Part shown: positions 12,884-20,080 of the stretch, piece after piece | How positions within the stretch are numbered: the first letter of the stretch is position 1 | Layout: every line of letters starts with the position of its first letter | The notes under the pieces: model-generated | The model's input: only the letters and a program-made list of their open reading frames with translations | Told to the model about the DNA's origin: nothing | Database searches by the model: none | DNA from: a virus | Reading direction: 5' to 3' (one strand) | Length of the DNA: 39,004 nt | Virus record (IMG/VR): IMGVR_UViG_3300025138_006934 | Span: 1 to 39,004 of that record | Position numbers and translations under genes: made by a program

Positions 12884-13263
12884 TATTTTCCGTTTCCGTT
12901 AATTTTGTCTTTAGCGGTACCTGCATATAAACCAAACCATGCTGCACCTGCACCAACTACGATACTGATTAAACCTGATTGTTCCATACTAGGGGATTCT
13001 AAATCCATAAACCACATTGTGCAATAGTACAATAGGAATATGTAAACACTTAAAAATGCTCTAGGGAAAATCCTCCACGAATCTACCATGTTTGATAGGT
13101 ATATCCATCTTTGCCAAGGATTTTCTGGTTCAGCATCTGTTTTTAATTGTAAGATCTCCGCTTTAAGAGCAGAATTCTCAGTTACGAGTTCCATGAATTT
13201 ATTAAGATCTATTTCAACCTCATTACGGCTCATGTCACCGCTGAATTGTTCTTTATCGCTCAT
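12883..13263 (-). CDS. Membrane protein with a 3TM-holin-like C-terminus (126 aa)
   Basis: The N-terminal third is acidic and helical (NEVEIDLNKFMELVTENSALKAEILQLK), a likely coiled coil. Then comes a Trp-rich interfacial segment (NPWQRWIYLSNMVDSWR), a membrane span (AFLSVYIFLLYYCTMWFM), a short loop and a second Gly-rich span (GLISIVVGAGAAWFGLYAG) ending in a basic tail. The span-loop-GAAWFGLY arrangement resembles small 3TM-holin-type proteins seen in many phages. Such proteins sit near the tape measure in marine T4-like genomes and may be virion or lysis proteins. The ATG overlaps the stop of the gp51-like frame (ATGA). Function is inferred weakly. Confidence 0.55.
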   Translation of the reverse strand: MSDKEQFSGDMSRNEVEIDLNKFMELVTENSALKAEILQLKTDAEPENPWQRWIYLSNMVDSWRIFPRAFLSVYIFLLYYCTMWFMDLESPSMEQSGLISIVVGAGAAWFGLYAGTAKDKINGNGK

Positions 13264-13403
13264 CGTCTCATTTTCCTTTTTTGTTCTTCAAGCCTTTCGT
13301 TCTCTTTCTTTATGTGCTCCTGCAAGAGAGCAACGTATATCTCCCTCTCCCATGGTATCATATTTTCTAGTTCTGATAAACTATAATTATGATGTTGCAT
13401 CAT
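13260..13403 (-). CDS. 51: gp51-like baseplate hub assembly / tape-measure chaperone frame
   Basis: The independent ORF from ATG 13403 gives 47 aa: MMQHHNYSLSELENMIPWER, then EIYVALLQEHIKKENERLEE and a basic end. The phrase HHNYSLSELENMIPWERE is typical of the short second chaperone frame near tape measures in marine T4-like phages, which I associate with the gp51 slot. The same frame stays open upstream through YLALSHDSLVNHYKLNFAMM to a seven-T run in the end of gp26. No start codon other than ATG 13403/13400 gives the conserved-looking NHYKLNFAM part, so the natural product may be a gp26-gp51 fusion made by -1 frameshifting. The stop TGA overlaps the next ATG. Confidence 0.7.
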   Translation of the reverse strand: MMQHHNYSLSELENMIPWEREIYVALLQEHIKKENERLEEQKRKMRR

Positions 13404-13450
13404 CGCAAAGTTTAGCTTGTAATGGTTTACAAGACTATCGTGCGAGAGGG

Positions 13451-14158
13451 CTAGATAAAAAAACTTTCGAGTCCTTTTAGCTTTACTTCATTTTCTTTTC
13501 CACATTTCACACAACACCAATTGATGTCATGTTCAACAGTTGGCATTTTTTGAAAGAATTCTGAAACTTTAGAAAATTGTCCTGAGCTTAAGCTCTCGAA
13601 AAACGAATTAACTGTTTCTCTTTTTTCATTCTTACAATCATATACCTCTTCTTCGTCATATATGGATTCAGTACAATCAACAATCATTTCGAATACTGAT
13701 TCTACTTTATCAATACCAATCTCTTGGTATTTCTCTGCAGTTGATAAAGATGGAAAGTTAAATGTTATACCTATTTTATCATCTAATGGTATAACATTAG
13801 ATTCTGGTAGATCAGAAACCTCAATGGAATCTAAATCAACCTGTATAGCTGTAACACCATTACATTCTTTATCCTGACATTTCATATTTAGTTCAACCAC
13901 TTCACCAACACTTTTGGCTCTGAGTTGTAAAAACAAATATTCAAAATCGAATATTGTTAGTTTATCTAAATTAATATCATTTACGCAATCTGCAATTACG
14001 CTTTTTAAAGCTCTAAATGTTTGCTTTTGGTCTTTCGACTCTAAAGCAATCATCAATACTTTTTCTTCTTTCACGGTATAAGGTCTAAATTCGACCTCTT
14101 TACCAGTGGACGGAATTTTTGTCAAATAAGTTGCCGTCTTTAATTGTGGCAATGCCAT
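13451..14158 (-). CDS. 26: gp26-like baseplate hub assembly protein
   Basis: The 235-aa protein (T4 gp26 is 208) matches the T4 baseplate hub family. It has an N-terminal strand region with KIPSTGKEVEFRPYTVKEEK, then helices (LIFDFEYLFLQLRAKSVGEVVEL in outline), a C94-x4-C99 pair and a C-terminal C215/C216-x2-C219 knuckle (WCCVKCGKE). These probably form one zinc site that pins the two ends together. gp26 acts in hub assembly around the tape measure, comparable to lambda gpG. The start ATG has a GAGGATA ribosome site. The gene ends ESFFI-stop at a T7 run (13457-13463), which allows a -1 shift into the gp51-like frame. The neighbours are the tube protein upstream and the chaperone and tape measure downstream. 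Confidence 0.85.
   Translation of the reverse strand: MALPQLKTATYLTKIPSTGKEVEFRPYTVKEEKVLMIALESKDQKQTFRALKSVIADCVNDINLDKLTIFDFEYLFLQLRAKSVGEVVELNMKCQDKECNGVTAIQVDLDSIEVSDLPESNVIPLDDKIGITFNFPSLSTAEKYQEIGIDKVESVFEMIVDCTESIYDEEEVYDCKNEKRETVNSFFESLSSGQFSKVSEFFQKMPTVEHDINWCCVKCGKENEVKLKGLESFFI
13457..13463 (-). other. Candidate -1 programmed frameshift heptamer (U UUU UUU)
   Basis: On the - strand the end of gp26 reads AGT TTT TTT ATC TAG, so the zero frame parses the T7 run as U UUU UUU, the canonical X XXY YYZ form. Slipping back one base continues TAT CTA GCC into the gp51-like frame without a stop until 13260. The position matches the G/GT slip site upstream of lambda-type tape measures. Confidence 0.65.
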
Positions 14159-14173
14159 AATATTATCCTCTCA

Positions 14174-14809
14174 TTAAGTTAAAAAATCAACAGCAGATCT
14201 AAGTGCAGAAGCGGTGGAACTTAATGGTCCTTCTGGTTTATACTTATCATAAGCCCAGGTTATTGTTACTTCTTGCATTTGGTTATCTGCCGTATTATCT
14301 AATTCAACAGCAGATAAGCCAATCGGAAAACATTTTTCTAATTTCACTCCATAGACCGGAATATTCTTCTGGTTTAGCTGCTGAATCACCACATCAACCG
14401 AGTAATCTTTTTTAAATCCTACTCGATAAGATTCTGTATCAAATATGCCAGACATCCAAGTCTCGAACATATTCTTAATATAATAGTCGTTAGTTAACTT
14501 AAAAGTCATACTAACTTCTTCATCAATAAATGTCTGAGGGTATTTATTCTGCTGTGTATGCATATCTGCATCAAATGTAGATATTGTTCTACCCGGAAGA
14601 CTAGCTTTCGAACAGAGAATAGATATATCCCTCGGATCATTAATTAAATTCTGTATACTAAAACCACCAGAAATAATTGAACCAACAATGTTCTCTGGAT
14701 TTAGGTTTAGTAATGAAACCGCAGGTGGAGCAAAGATAACTTGAAATCTATTTGATGGTGCTAAACCACCTTTCTTTCCTATCGTTGATTTAATAGCTTC
14801 TATACTCAT
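14174..14809 (-). CDS. 54: gp19-fold tail tube family protein, probably baseplate-tube initiator gp54
   Basis: The 211-aa protein has the hallmarks of the T4 gp19 tube family: an early N-terminal FQVIFAPPA strand, SKASLPGRTISTFDADMH, a YPQTFIDEEVSMTFKLTND region, KNMFETWMSGIFD, and the C-terminal GVKLEKCFPIGLSAVELDN plus VTITWAYDKY strands. T4 uses this fold three times: gp19 (tube, 163 aa), gp48 (cap) and gp54 (initiator). gp48 is encoded just to the right at 15909, and gp19 normally sits with gp18 elsewhere. gp54 is therefore the best fit, but a second tube-like protein is possible. The ATG overlaps the upstream stop (TAATG) with a GAGGGG ribosome site. Confidence 0.72.
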   Translation of the reverse strand: MSIEAIKSTIGKKGGLAPSNRFQVIFAPPAVSLLNLNPENIVGSIISGGFSIQNLINDPRDISILCSKASLPGRTISTFDADMHTQQNKYPQTFIDEEVSMTFKLTNDYYIKNMFETWMSGIFDTESYRVGFKKDYSVDVVIQQLNQKNIPVYGVKLEKCFPIGLSAVELDNTADNQMQEVTITWAYDKYKPEGPLSSTASALRSAVDFLT

Positions 14810-15396
14810 TATCCCCTCGCAATTTTAGCTGACTCTGCCCAAACTGCAACTTTACCTTTCTTCTTAAATTGCTCTGTTGGTAGAAATATAGCTATTTCCC
14901 AATCTGCCATAGGTACTCTAGATATTCTTGATTGGATATGTCCAGTCAAATAATGCTTAAAGCACGGTTTAAATTCTTTAAATTTTCTTACACCTTTTAA
15001 TAATTTGTATCTTGCTCTTATTCTACTCTTATCTGTTATCTTAGCCGGTGCGGTTGCCATAAGTTCATCTAAGAATAAAGCTCTTGTTTTATAATTTAAG
15101 TAATGTAGATTCAATCCATAGAATCCACCTTTGGCAGGTTCTAACATTATAGTTAATGGGAATCTATCATAGTAAGGTAATACTTCTTTAAATTTTGGAT
15201 CATAGAAATACATGTACATGTTACCAGCAAGGGTTTTACTTGCCTGATCTAATGCACTATCTTTTAATACCTTTTCTCTACTAACTGAACCAAGTTCTTT
15301 TACACTCTTTTGAAACCACTTTTTGCTTGCGTCTGTTCTTGTAGTTACGCCTGCGCGAAATGCTTGGGATGCTAATGTATCGAATAAACTTGCCAT
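14809..15396 (-). CDS. Conserved T4-like virion-associated protein (195 aa)
   Basis: The protein has a basic helical N-terminus (about 1-50), then a conserved-looking core: MYMYFYDPKFKEVLPYYDRF, PLTIMLEPAKGGFYGLNLHY and LNYKTRALFLDEL. It ends FKPCFKHYLTGHIQSRI...WEIAIFLPTEQFKKK. I recognise the YFYDPK...LPYYDRFP pattern from uncharacterised structural proteins of marine T4-like phages. A tail-completion or DNA-end role (gp3/gp2 slot) is conceivable from its position next to gp4, but I cannot assign it. There is no ribosome site. The sequence before the ATG reads CATAAATAGATATATGGC, i.e. a near-late-promoter box five bases from the start codon. Confidence 0.72.
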   Translation of the reverse strand: MASLFDTLASQAFRAGVTTRTDASKKWFQKSVKELGSVSREKVLKDSALDQASKTLAGNMYMYFYDPKFKEVLPYYDRFPLTIMLEPAKGGFYGLNLHYLNYKTRALFLDELMATAPAKITDKSRIRARYKLLKGVRKFKEFKPCFKHYLTGHIQSRISRVPMADWEIAIFLPTEQFKKKGKVAVWAESAKIARG

Positions 15397-15401
15397 ATAT
15401 C

Positions 15402-15409
15402 TATTTATG
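15402..15409 (-). promoter_or_regulatory. Late-promoter-like box CATAAATA fused to the start of the 195-aa gene
   Basis: On the - strand CATAAATA is followed by GATAT and then the ATG at 15396. One mismatch to TATAAATA. The layout is identical to the box before gp25, so a leaderless late mRNA is possible. Confidence 0.4.
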
Positions 15410-15856
15410 CTAACTCTTCAGTAGTTTTATGCCTAAATTCTTTAAAGTATCTTCTGTCCAGATCTGGAATTTCCACCCTTTAGCATCAGCGTACTCCGAA
15501 GCAGCTGACCATTTATTCGTATTTTTAACATATGTTAGTACTTCTTTTAAATACTTTTTGGACTTTCTATTCGGTTTTTTTGGTGGAACTGTTTCTTTTT
15601 TAGGTTTAATTTCAATTAGATATGTTTCACCATTCTCCATTTGAACTAATAGATCCACAAAATAACGATGTAATCTTTTATCTACTTCGTACTTATATGG
15701 TATAACTACTTCTTCACTATTCCAAAATTTTACTTTTGGATTATCCTCGCACCATCTAAAGCACTGTCTTTCCCATAAAGAACGGTACACGACCTTGCTC
15801 GCGTCGCCCGCGTACTTTTGTTTCTTTTTAATTTTATATTTACCTTTGTAACTCAT
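15410..15856 (-). CDS. 4: gp4 head completion protein (nuclease-fold)
   Basis: The 148-aa protein (T4 gp4 is 150 aa) is the head completion protein needed before tails can attach. Basic N-terminus (KGKYKIKKKQKYAGDASKV), then VVYRSLWERQCFRWCEDNP with E29, then the PD-(D/E)xK core HRYFVDLLVQ (D68) and TYLIEIKPKKE (E82, K84), and a C-terminal helix plus WKFQIWTEDTLKNLGI. The catalytic pattern is intact, consistent with trimming of packaged DNA ends. It is first in the leftward operon behind an exact TATAAATA box at 15891-15898. Codons near the start (about 15781-15813) form one of the GC-rich patches. Confidence 0.88.
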   Translation of the reverse strand: MSYKGKYKIKKKQKYAGDASKVVYRSLWERQCFRWCEDNPKVKFWNSEEVVIPYKYEVDKRLHRYFVDLLVQMENGETYLIEIKPKKETVPPKKPNRKSKKYLKEVLTYVKNTNKWSAASEYADAKGWKFQIWTEDTLKNLGIKLLKS

Positions 15857-15863
15857 ATAAATA
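15856..15863 (+). promoter_or_regulatory. Rightward late promoter TATAAATA for gp48 operon
   Basis: Exact T4 late -10 consensus, 46 bp before the gp48 ATG. It touches the gp4 start codon on the other strand and faces the leftward late promoter at 15891-15898. Confidence 0.75.
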
Positions 15864-15890
15864 AACCTATATACATTTTAATAGTAATAC

Positions 15891-15898
15891 TATTTATA
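15891..15898 (-). promoter_or_regulatory. Leftward late promoter TATAAATA for gp4 operon
   Basis: Exact T4 late -10 consensus on the - strand, 34 bp before the gp4 ATG. It lies within the 5' leader of gp48 on the opposite strand, so the two late transcripts overlap slightly at their 5' ends. Confidence 0.75.
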
Positions 15899-15908
15899 CA
15901 GGTAAAAA

Positions 15909-16715
15909 ATGGCAACGAAACAAAAAATAATAGCATTTCCTAGAGACTTAAGATCTAAAATCGATAATAACATGCCACATGTATGTTTCTCGCTTACAGG
16001 AAAGCAAGCAGAAAATATTACGGAAGAAGTTGATAGAATACATTTATTCATTCCAGCTGGATTCCAAGTTCAAGATGGTGCAAGTTTTAATGGTTTAGAA
16101 TTAGGAACATTAAAAGCTGCAGACAGGATAGTAAATAAAGGCGCTGATACTAAAGCAAAAGACATCTTTAGTGAATCAGATAAAACTGTCATGGGGTTAA
16201 AAGCAATCGAAGGATTAACTGGTGATATGGGTGGTGCTGGTGCGAAAGGAGCATTCGAAGCTGGAGTAACATTTAACCCCCAAACAGCATTAGCATTCGA
16301 AGGTGTGAATCTAAGATCATTTTCTTTTGCATTTACCTTGGTCCCCGAATCTGCAGAGGAAGCAGAAGATGCAAGACGCATAGAAAACTTCTTTAGAAAG
16401 TACATGTATCCTGAAACTAAAACAGGATTCTCTTTAACTTATCCTCCTAAATTTAAAATACAATTCTTTATTGGTGAAAAAGAAAACAGATATATGCCAA
16501 TGATTCATGATTGTTATTTAGCAGGTGTCGATGCAACGTTTAATCCTGAATCAAATGCATTCTTTACAGATGGACAACCAACAGCAGTTAATTTAAACCT
16601 AAGCTTTAGTGAAGCTAAAATGCTTACAAGAAACGATTTATATAAAGACAGTTCTGGTCCAGATGATCCTTCGTATGATTATAGTAGACCAGGATCACAT
16701 CAAGGTACAGGATAA
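15909..16715 (+). CDS. 48: gp48-like baseplate tail-tube cap
   Basis: The 268-aa protein matches marine T4-like gp48 proteins: N-terminal IAFPRDLRSKIDNNMPHVCF, a Gly/Ala-rich middle, then the tube-family block GVNLRSFSFAFTLVPESAEE followed by ARRIENFFRKYMYPE, and a C-terminal MPMIHDCYLAGVDATFNPES strand pair. gp48 sits on the baseplate hub and caps the first tube ring, working with gp54. It is shorter than T4 gp48 (364 aa), mostly at the ends. It starts the rightward late operon behind TATAAATA at 15856-15863 and overlaps gp53 by one base (TAATG). Confidence 0.82.
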   Translation: MATKQKIIAFPRDLRSKIDNNMPHVCFSLTGKQAENITEEVDRIHLFIPAGFQVQDGASFNGLELGTLKAADRIVNKGADTKAKDIFSESDKTVMGLKAIEGLTGDMGGAGAKGAFEAGVTFNPQTALAFEGVNLRSFSFAFTLVPESAEEAEDARRIENFFRKYMYPETKTGFSLTYPPKFKIQFFIGEKENRYMPMIHDCYLAGVDATFNPESNAFFTDGQPTAVNLNLSFSEAKMLTRNDLYKDSSGPDDPSYDYSRPGSHQGTG

Positions 16716-17554
16716 TGGCATTTTTTAAACAATTCCCAAAAGTAGAATACGATTTTAACCGTCAAGGTGTAATTAATAATATGGTAGACATTTATAGAAG
16801 TGTTCGACCATTACAAAACTTTATAGATTCAACGTCAGCTTATACTTATTATGAAGTAAAGAATGGAGAAAGACCTGACATTATTTCTAGAAATCTATAT
16901 GGTAATCAAAACTTCTATTGGACTTTCTTTATTATAAACGATTTTTTACATGATGGATTACAATCTTGGCCAATGTCACAAGAAGATATGTTAACATACA
17001 TTCAAAGACAATATGAAGGATATGTTATTACAACAAATCCAAATATATCCAGAACAAGTGACGGTCTTATAGTAGCACATAATAATTCCCTAGCAGGTCT
17101 AACTCCAACAGGAACTACTGGGCTATTCCAACTAGGCGAAACAATACTTGGGGCAACATCAGGAGCATCTGGAACGTTAACTAAAAAAGATTTAGATTTA
17201 AATCAAATTGTAGTTCAAAATGTTACTGGTGCATTTCTCGGTGATCCAACAACAGTACCAACAAACACAACCGAAAGAATAACTGGGCAAACAACTGGTG
17301 ATTTTGTTGACTCATATCAAGCATACAAATATTCAGAAGCTCCACACCATTGGTTTGTTACGGGTGACAAAGATGAAAAACCTGTAACCAATGCAGCATA
17401 TATTCAAGGTGGTGTTCCAACTAGTGATTTATCTTTTAAATCTAATCGTGCAGTTGTTGAGGAGATTAATGACGAGCGATCTAGAATCAGAGTTATAGCA
17501 CCTTCTTATATAGAACAATTTGCAGACGAATTCGAGACTTTATTAAATGCCTAG
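16715..17554 (+). CDS. 53: gp53-like baseplate wedge protein
   Basis: The 279-aa protein corresponds to T4 gp53 (196 aa), which links neighbouring wedges around the hub. The first 110 residues carry the family features FKQFPKVEYDF, TYYEVKNGERPDIISRNLYG, NQNFYWTFFIINDFLHDGLQ and WPMSQEDMLTYIQRQY (T4 has PEELANAIYGNPQLYWVLLM). A Gly/Thr-rich insert of roughly 100 residues (LAGLTPTGTTGLFQLGETIL and GASGTLTKKDLDLNQIVVQN) is absent from T4 and looks like a beta-rich decoration. The C-terminal NDERSRIRVIAPSYIEQFAD matches the T4 end. It overlaps gp27 by eight bases. Confidence 0.85.
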   Translation: MAFFKQFPKVEYDFNRQGVINNMVDIYRSVRPLQNFIDSTSAYTYYEVKNGERPDIISRNLYGNQNFYWTFFIINDFLHDGLQSWPMSQEDMLTYIQRQYEGYVITTNPNISRTSDGLIVAHNNSLAGLTPTGTTGLFQLGETILGATSGASGTLTKKDLDLNQIVVQNVTGAFLGDPTTVPTNTTERITGQTTGDFVDSYQAYKYSEAPHHWFVTGDKDEKPVTNAAYIQGGVPTSDLSFKSNRAVVEEINDERSRIRVIAPSYIEQFADEFETLLNA

Positions 17555-18860
17555 AACAGCAAAAGTAGTAGGAGAGGTTTCTGTTAATCCAGAAGCATTT
17601 AGCGTAGTTCATGCTAAAGTAGAAACATATAATTCTACCGTAGTTGATATAAAGAATCAATTACAAAAGATAGAAATATATGAAGACATAAACAAACCTT
17701 TTTTAGAATGCATTTTATATATCCAAGACTCGACTAACTTCTTAGAGCTAAGTAAAATAAATGGTCATGAAAAAGTTTCATTAAAAATACAAAGACAAGC
17801 AGGTGGAGATGATAGGGATTCCAAAGAGAAATTTGATATAGATTTAAACATTGCAGAGATATTTAATTATATTAGAAATGATCCAGGCACACAATACTAT
17901 AAACTAAGATGTGTATCACCTCATATATTTAACAATCAAACTAAAGTATTAAGAAGAAGCTTTCAGGGTTCAATAGGTAAACTTGTAAAAAATATTTGTG
18001 ATAAAGATTTAAAAATAGAAGAATGTGAAATTAATACAGACACACAAGAAGTAATCAAAGGAATATATCCTACATTAAGACCAATGCAATCTATTAATTG
18101 GTTACTTAGAAATGCATACGATAATGGAACACCATATTATTTTTACCAATCCGTAAAAGAAGGAATACAATTTAACTCATTAGAGAATTTAATCGACCAA
18201 GACGTTTATAGAGAATATGAATTTAAACCATTCTTTGAATTTGAAATGGGTACGAAAGAAGCTTATGATGAACAAGCAAGAAGAATTAACCAGTTTGGTT
18301 CTGAGTTAGGAATGTCTAAGTTAGAAGGAATGGCAAATGGATCTTATGCTTCAACATTACACTCACTAGATATTTCTAAGAAAAATTATGAGAAAAGCTT
18401 TTTTAATTATGATAAGGCTAAGCCAAAAAAAATTAATAAGAACAAACCATTCACAGATGATACTAAATTTACAGATAGGAAACTATCTGATCTAAAAGGC
18501 GGTAAGCATCATTTCGTTTCTAGAAATACAGATGCATACCCAAGTCATAAAAACTATCACGAGCCGAATCACATTACTTTATTAAAAGCACAATCACATT
18601 TATCTACTATGAACTTCATGACACACAGTTTTTCAATAGCTGGTGATTTTGAAATGGCAGTTGGTAAAAAGGTAAAATTAAATATTGTAAAAGCTTCTGA
18701 TATGTTAGAGCAAGATCAACCTACTGTTCCTTTAGATAAATACCTTGGTGGTAATTATTTAGTTACTTCTATTATTCATTTTATAGGACCAGAAGAATAT
18801 ACTATGACTTTAAAAGTACAGAAAGATTCTGTTGAACGCGAAATTGCACCGGAGAAATAA
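17547..18860 (+). CDS. 27: gp27-like baseplate hub protein
   Basis: The 437-aa protein occupies the gp27 slot between gp53 and gp5. Features are an N-terminal beta region (VDIKNQLQKIEIYEDINKPF, LECILYIQDSTNFLEL), a domain with YKLRCVSPHIFNNQTKVLRR and GSIGKLVKNICDKDLKIEEC, then PTLRPMQSINWLLRNAYDNG, PYYFYQSVKEGIQF. These are typical of hub proteins of the gp27/gpD fold, which form the trimeric ring that holds gp5. T4 gp27 is 391 aa. The C-terminal KKVKLNIVKASDML and GNYLVTSIIHFIGPEEYTMT strands fit the last tube-like domain. Start ATG lies within the gp53 end. Confidence 0.8.
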   Translation: MPRTAKVVGEVSVNPEAFSVVHAKVETYNSTVVDIKNQLQKIEIYEDINKPFLECILYIQDSTNFLELSKINGHEKVSLKIQRQAGGDDRDSKEKFDIDLNIAEIFNYIRNDPGTQYYKLRCVSPHIFNNQTKVLRRSFQGSIGKLVKNICDKDLKIEECEINTDTQEVIKGIYPTLRPMQSINWLLRNAYDNGTPYYFYQSVKEGIQFNSLENLIDQDVYREYEFKPFFEFEMGTKEAYDEQARRINQFGSELGMSKLEGMANGSYASTLHSLDISKKNYEKSFFNYDKAKPKKINKNKPFTDDTKFTDRKLSDLKGGKHHFVSRNTDAYPSHKNYHEPNHITLLKAQSHLSTMNFMTHSFSIAGDFEMAVGKKVKLNIVKASDMLEQDQPTVPLDKYLGGNYLVTSIIHFIGPEEYTMTLKVQKDSVEREIAPEK

Positions 18861-19612
18861 TGTTAAGACAAGATGATCAATTTGTAGGCGGCCAATTCGA
18901 TTGGTTCATAGGAGTAGTGGAAGATACAAATGATCCTAAGAAATTAAATAGAGTAAAGGTAAGATGTTTTGGATATCACACAGACGATAAGGTGGAAGTC
19001 AAGACTGAAGATCTTCCATTTGCTACAGTTATGATGCCAAACACTTCTCCAAGTGTAGAAGGTATAGGACAAAACCATCAATTGTTATCTGGTTCTTGGG
19101 TGGTTGGATTCTTCCGTGATGGACCTAGCTCACAAGATCCAATTATATTAGGAAGTATTATGTCTTTCACAGAGAAGGCAATCGATACCTCATTAGGATT
19201 CCAAGGAACATACGGGAATAAGGCAAATACATCAGACGTTCCGACAGAGGTAGATGATGCTAACCTAAACCAAGTAACAAAAACCGTTGCAGGACATTTA
19301 ATAGAATTAGATAATACAGATGGTGCTACAAGGATAAATATTAAGCATAAGAGTGGAACAACAATTAATATTAACGAGGAAGGAACAGTTAGTATCGATG
19401 CAGTAAATGATATAGTAAACATAGATGGTAATACAACTATCACAGGAACACTGCATGTAACAGAAAATGTTACTGGTGCAAAAGAAATAACAGCTAAATC
19501 TGAAGGTGATGAATCAGTTGCTTTAACAACACATACACACAGTCAGGGCGCAGATACTACTGGTGATAAAGAATCTAATCCAGAAACCAATAGTCCAACT
19601 GCTGCTACTTAA
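18860..19612 (+). CDS. 5: gp5-like central spike protein without lysozyme domain
   Basis: The 250-aa protein starts with the gp5/gpV OB-fold (DWFIGVVEDTNDPKKLNRVK to GSWVVGFFRDGPSSQDPIIL, about residues 13-98) that binds the gp27 ring. It continues with a linker (about 110-135) and a repetitive beta-strand needle (GHLIELDNTDGATRINIKHK, GTTININEEGTVSIDAVNDI, NGTTI-type repeats). T4 gp5 (575 aa) has a lysozyme domain between these parts; here it is missing, as in cyanophage gp5. The C-terminus has a THTH motif (H225, H227), like the HxH iron-binding tips of gpV-type spikes. The start overlaps the gp27 stop (TAATG). Confidence 0.85.
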   Translation: MLRQDDQFVGGQFDWFIGVVEDTNDPKKLNRVKVRCFGYHTDDKVEVKTEDLPFATVMMPNTSPSVEGIGQNHQLLSGSWVVGFFRDGPSSQDPIILGSIMSFTEKAIDTSLGFQGTYGNKANTSDVPTEVDDANLNQVTKTVAGHLIELDNTDGATRINIKHKSGTTININEEGTVSIDAVNDIVNIDGNTTITGTLHVTENVTGAKEITAKSEGDESVALTTHTHSQGADTTGDKESNPETNSPTAAT

Positions 19613-19614
19613 CG

Positions 19615-19622
19615 TATAAATA
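19615..19622 (+). promoter_or_regulatory. Late-promoter box TATAAATA fused to the gp25 start
   Basis: Exact TATAAATA followed by GATAT and ATG (19628). If used, transcription would begin at or next to the start codon. Same 18-base layout as in front of the leftward 195-aa gene. Confidence 0.5.
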
Positions 19623-19627
19623 GATAT

Positions 19628-20080
19628 ATGGCTTCAACATTAATACAATCAGATAAAAGCATATCCGGAAATCTTTCCAAGGCGAAGGTTGTTTCTCGTA
19701 GAAAAGGTCACAGAGATTTAGATCTAACATTAGCCATTCATCCTATTAGAAAGGATTTAAACGTATTAAAAGATGATAATGCAGTTAAGAATGCTGTTAA
19801 GAACCTTTTAATTACAAATGCGAACGAAAGACCATTTCAGCCATTCTTGGGTGCTAACCTAAGAGGTTTATTATTTGAACCAGCTGATGCTCTTACGAAA
19901 ATAGCATTAAGAGAAAATATATCAAACGTTTTAAACAATCACGAACCCAGAATTATAGTTCAAGATATTGATATAAAAGATTTACCAGATGATAACGCTT
20001 ACAAGATCTTGGTTAAGTTTAAAATAAAAGAATACGATAGCAATGACGCTGTTGAAATAGTATTAAGAAGGTTACGATAA
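19628..20080 (+). CDS. 25: gp25-like baseplate wedge protein
   Basis: The 150-aa protein (T4 gp25 is 132) is the most conserved wedge component of contractile tails. It shows the family signature: LDLTLAIHPIRKDL, the helix NAVKNAVKNLLITNANERPF, QPFLGANLRGLLFEPADALT and the EPR motif (E106-P107-R108 in NNHEPRIIV), which caps the sheath-initiating handshake region. It recruits the first sheath ring together with gp6 and gp53. No Shine-Dalgarno is visible. The ATG lies five bases after a TATAAATA box and 15 bases after the gp5 stop. The gp6 start overlaps its stop (TAATG). Confidence 0.93.
   Translation: MASTLIQSDKSISGNLSKAKVVSRRKGHRDLDLTLAIHPIRKDLNVLKDDNAVKNAVKNLLITNANERPFQPFLGANLRGLLFEPADALTKIALRENISNVLNNHEPRIIVQDIDIKDLPDDNAYKILVKFKIKEYDSNDAVEIVLRRLR

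Noticed and set aside
12641-13027. Open frame on the + strand opposite the tape measure and holin-like genes
   Set aside because: Ser/Cys/Phe-rich shadow sequence overlapping two well-supported - strand genes.
18860-19612. Lysozyme activity in the gp5-like protein
   Set aside because: The segment between the OB-fold and the needle is too short and has no lysozyme-like sequence.
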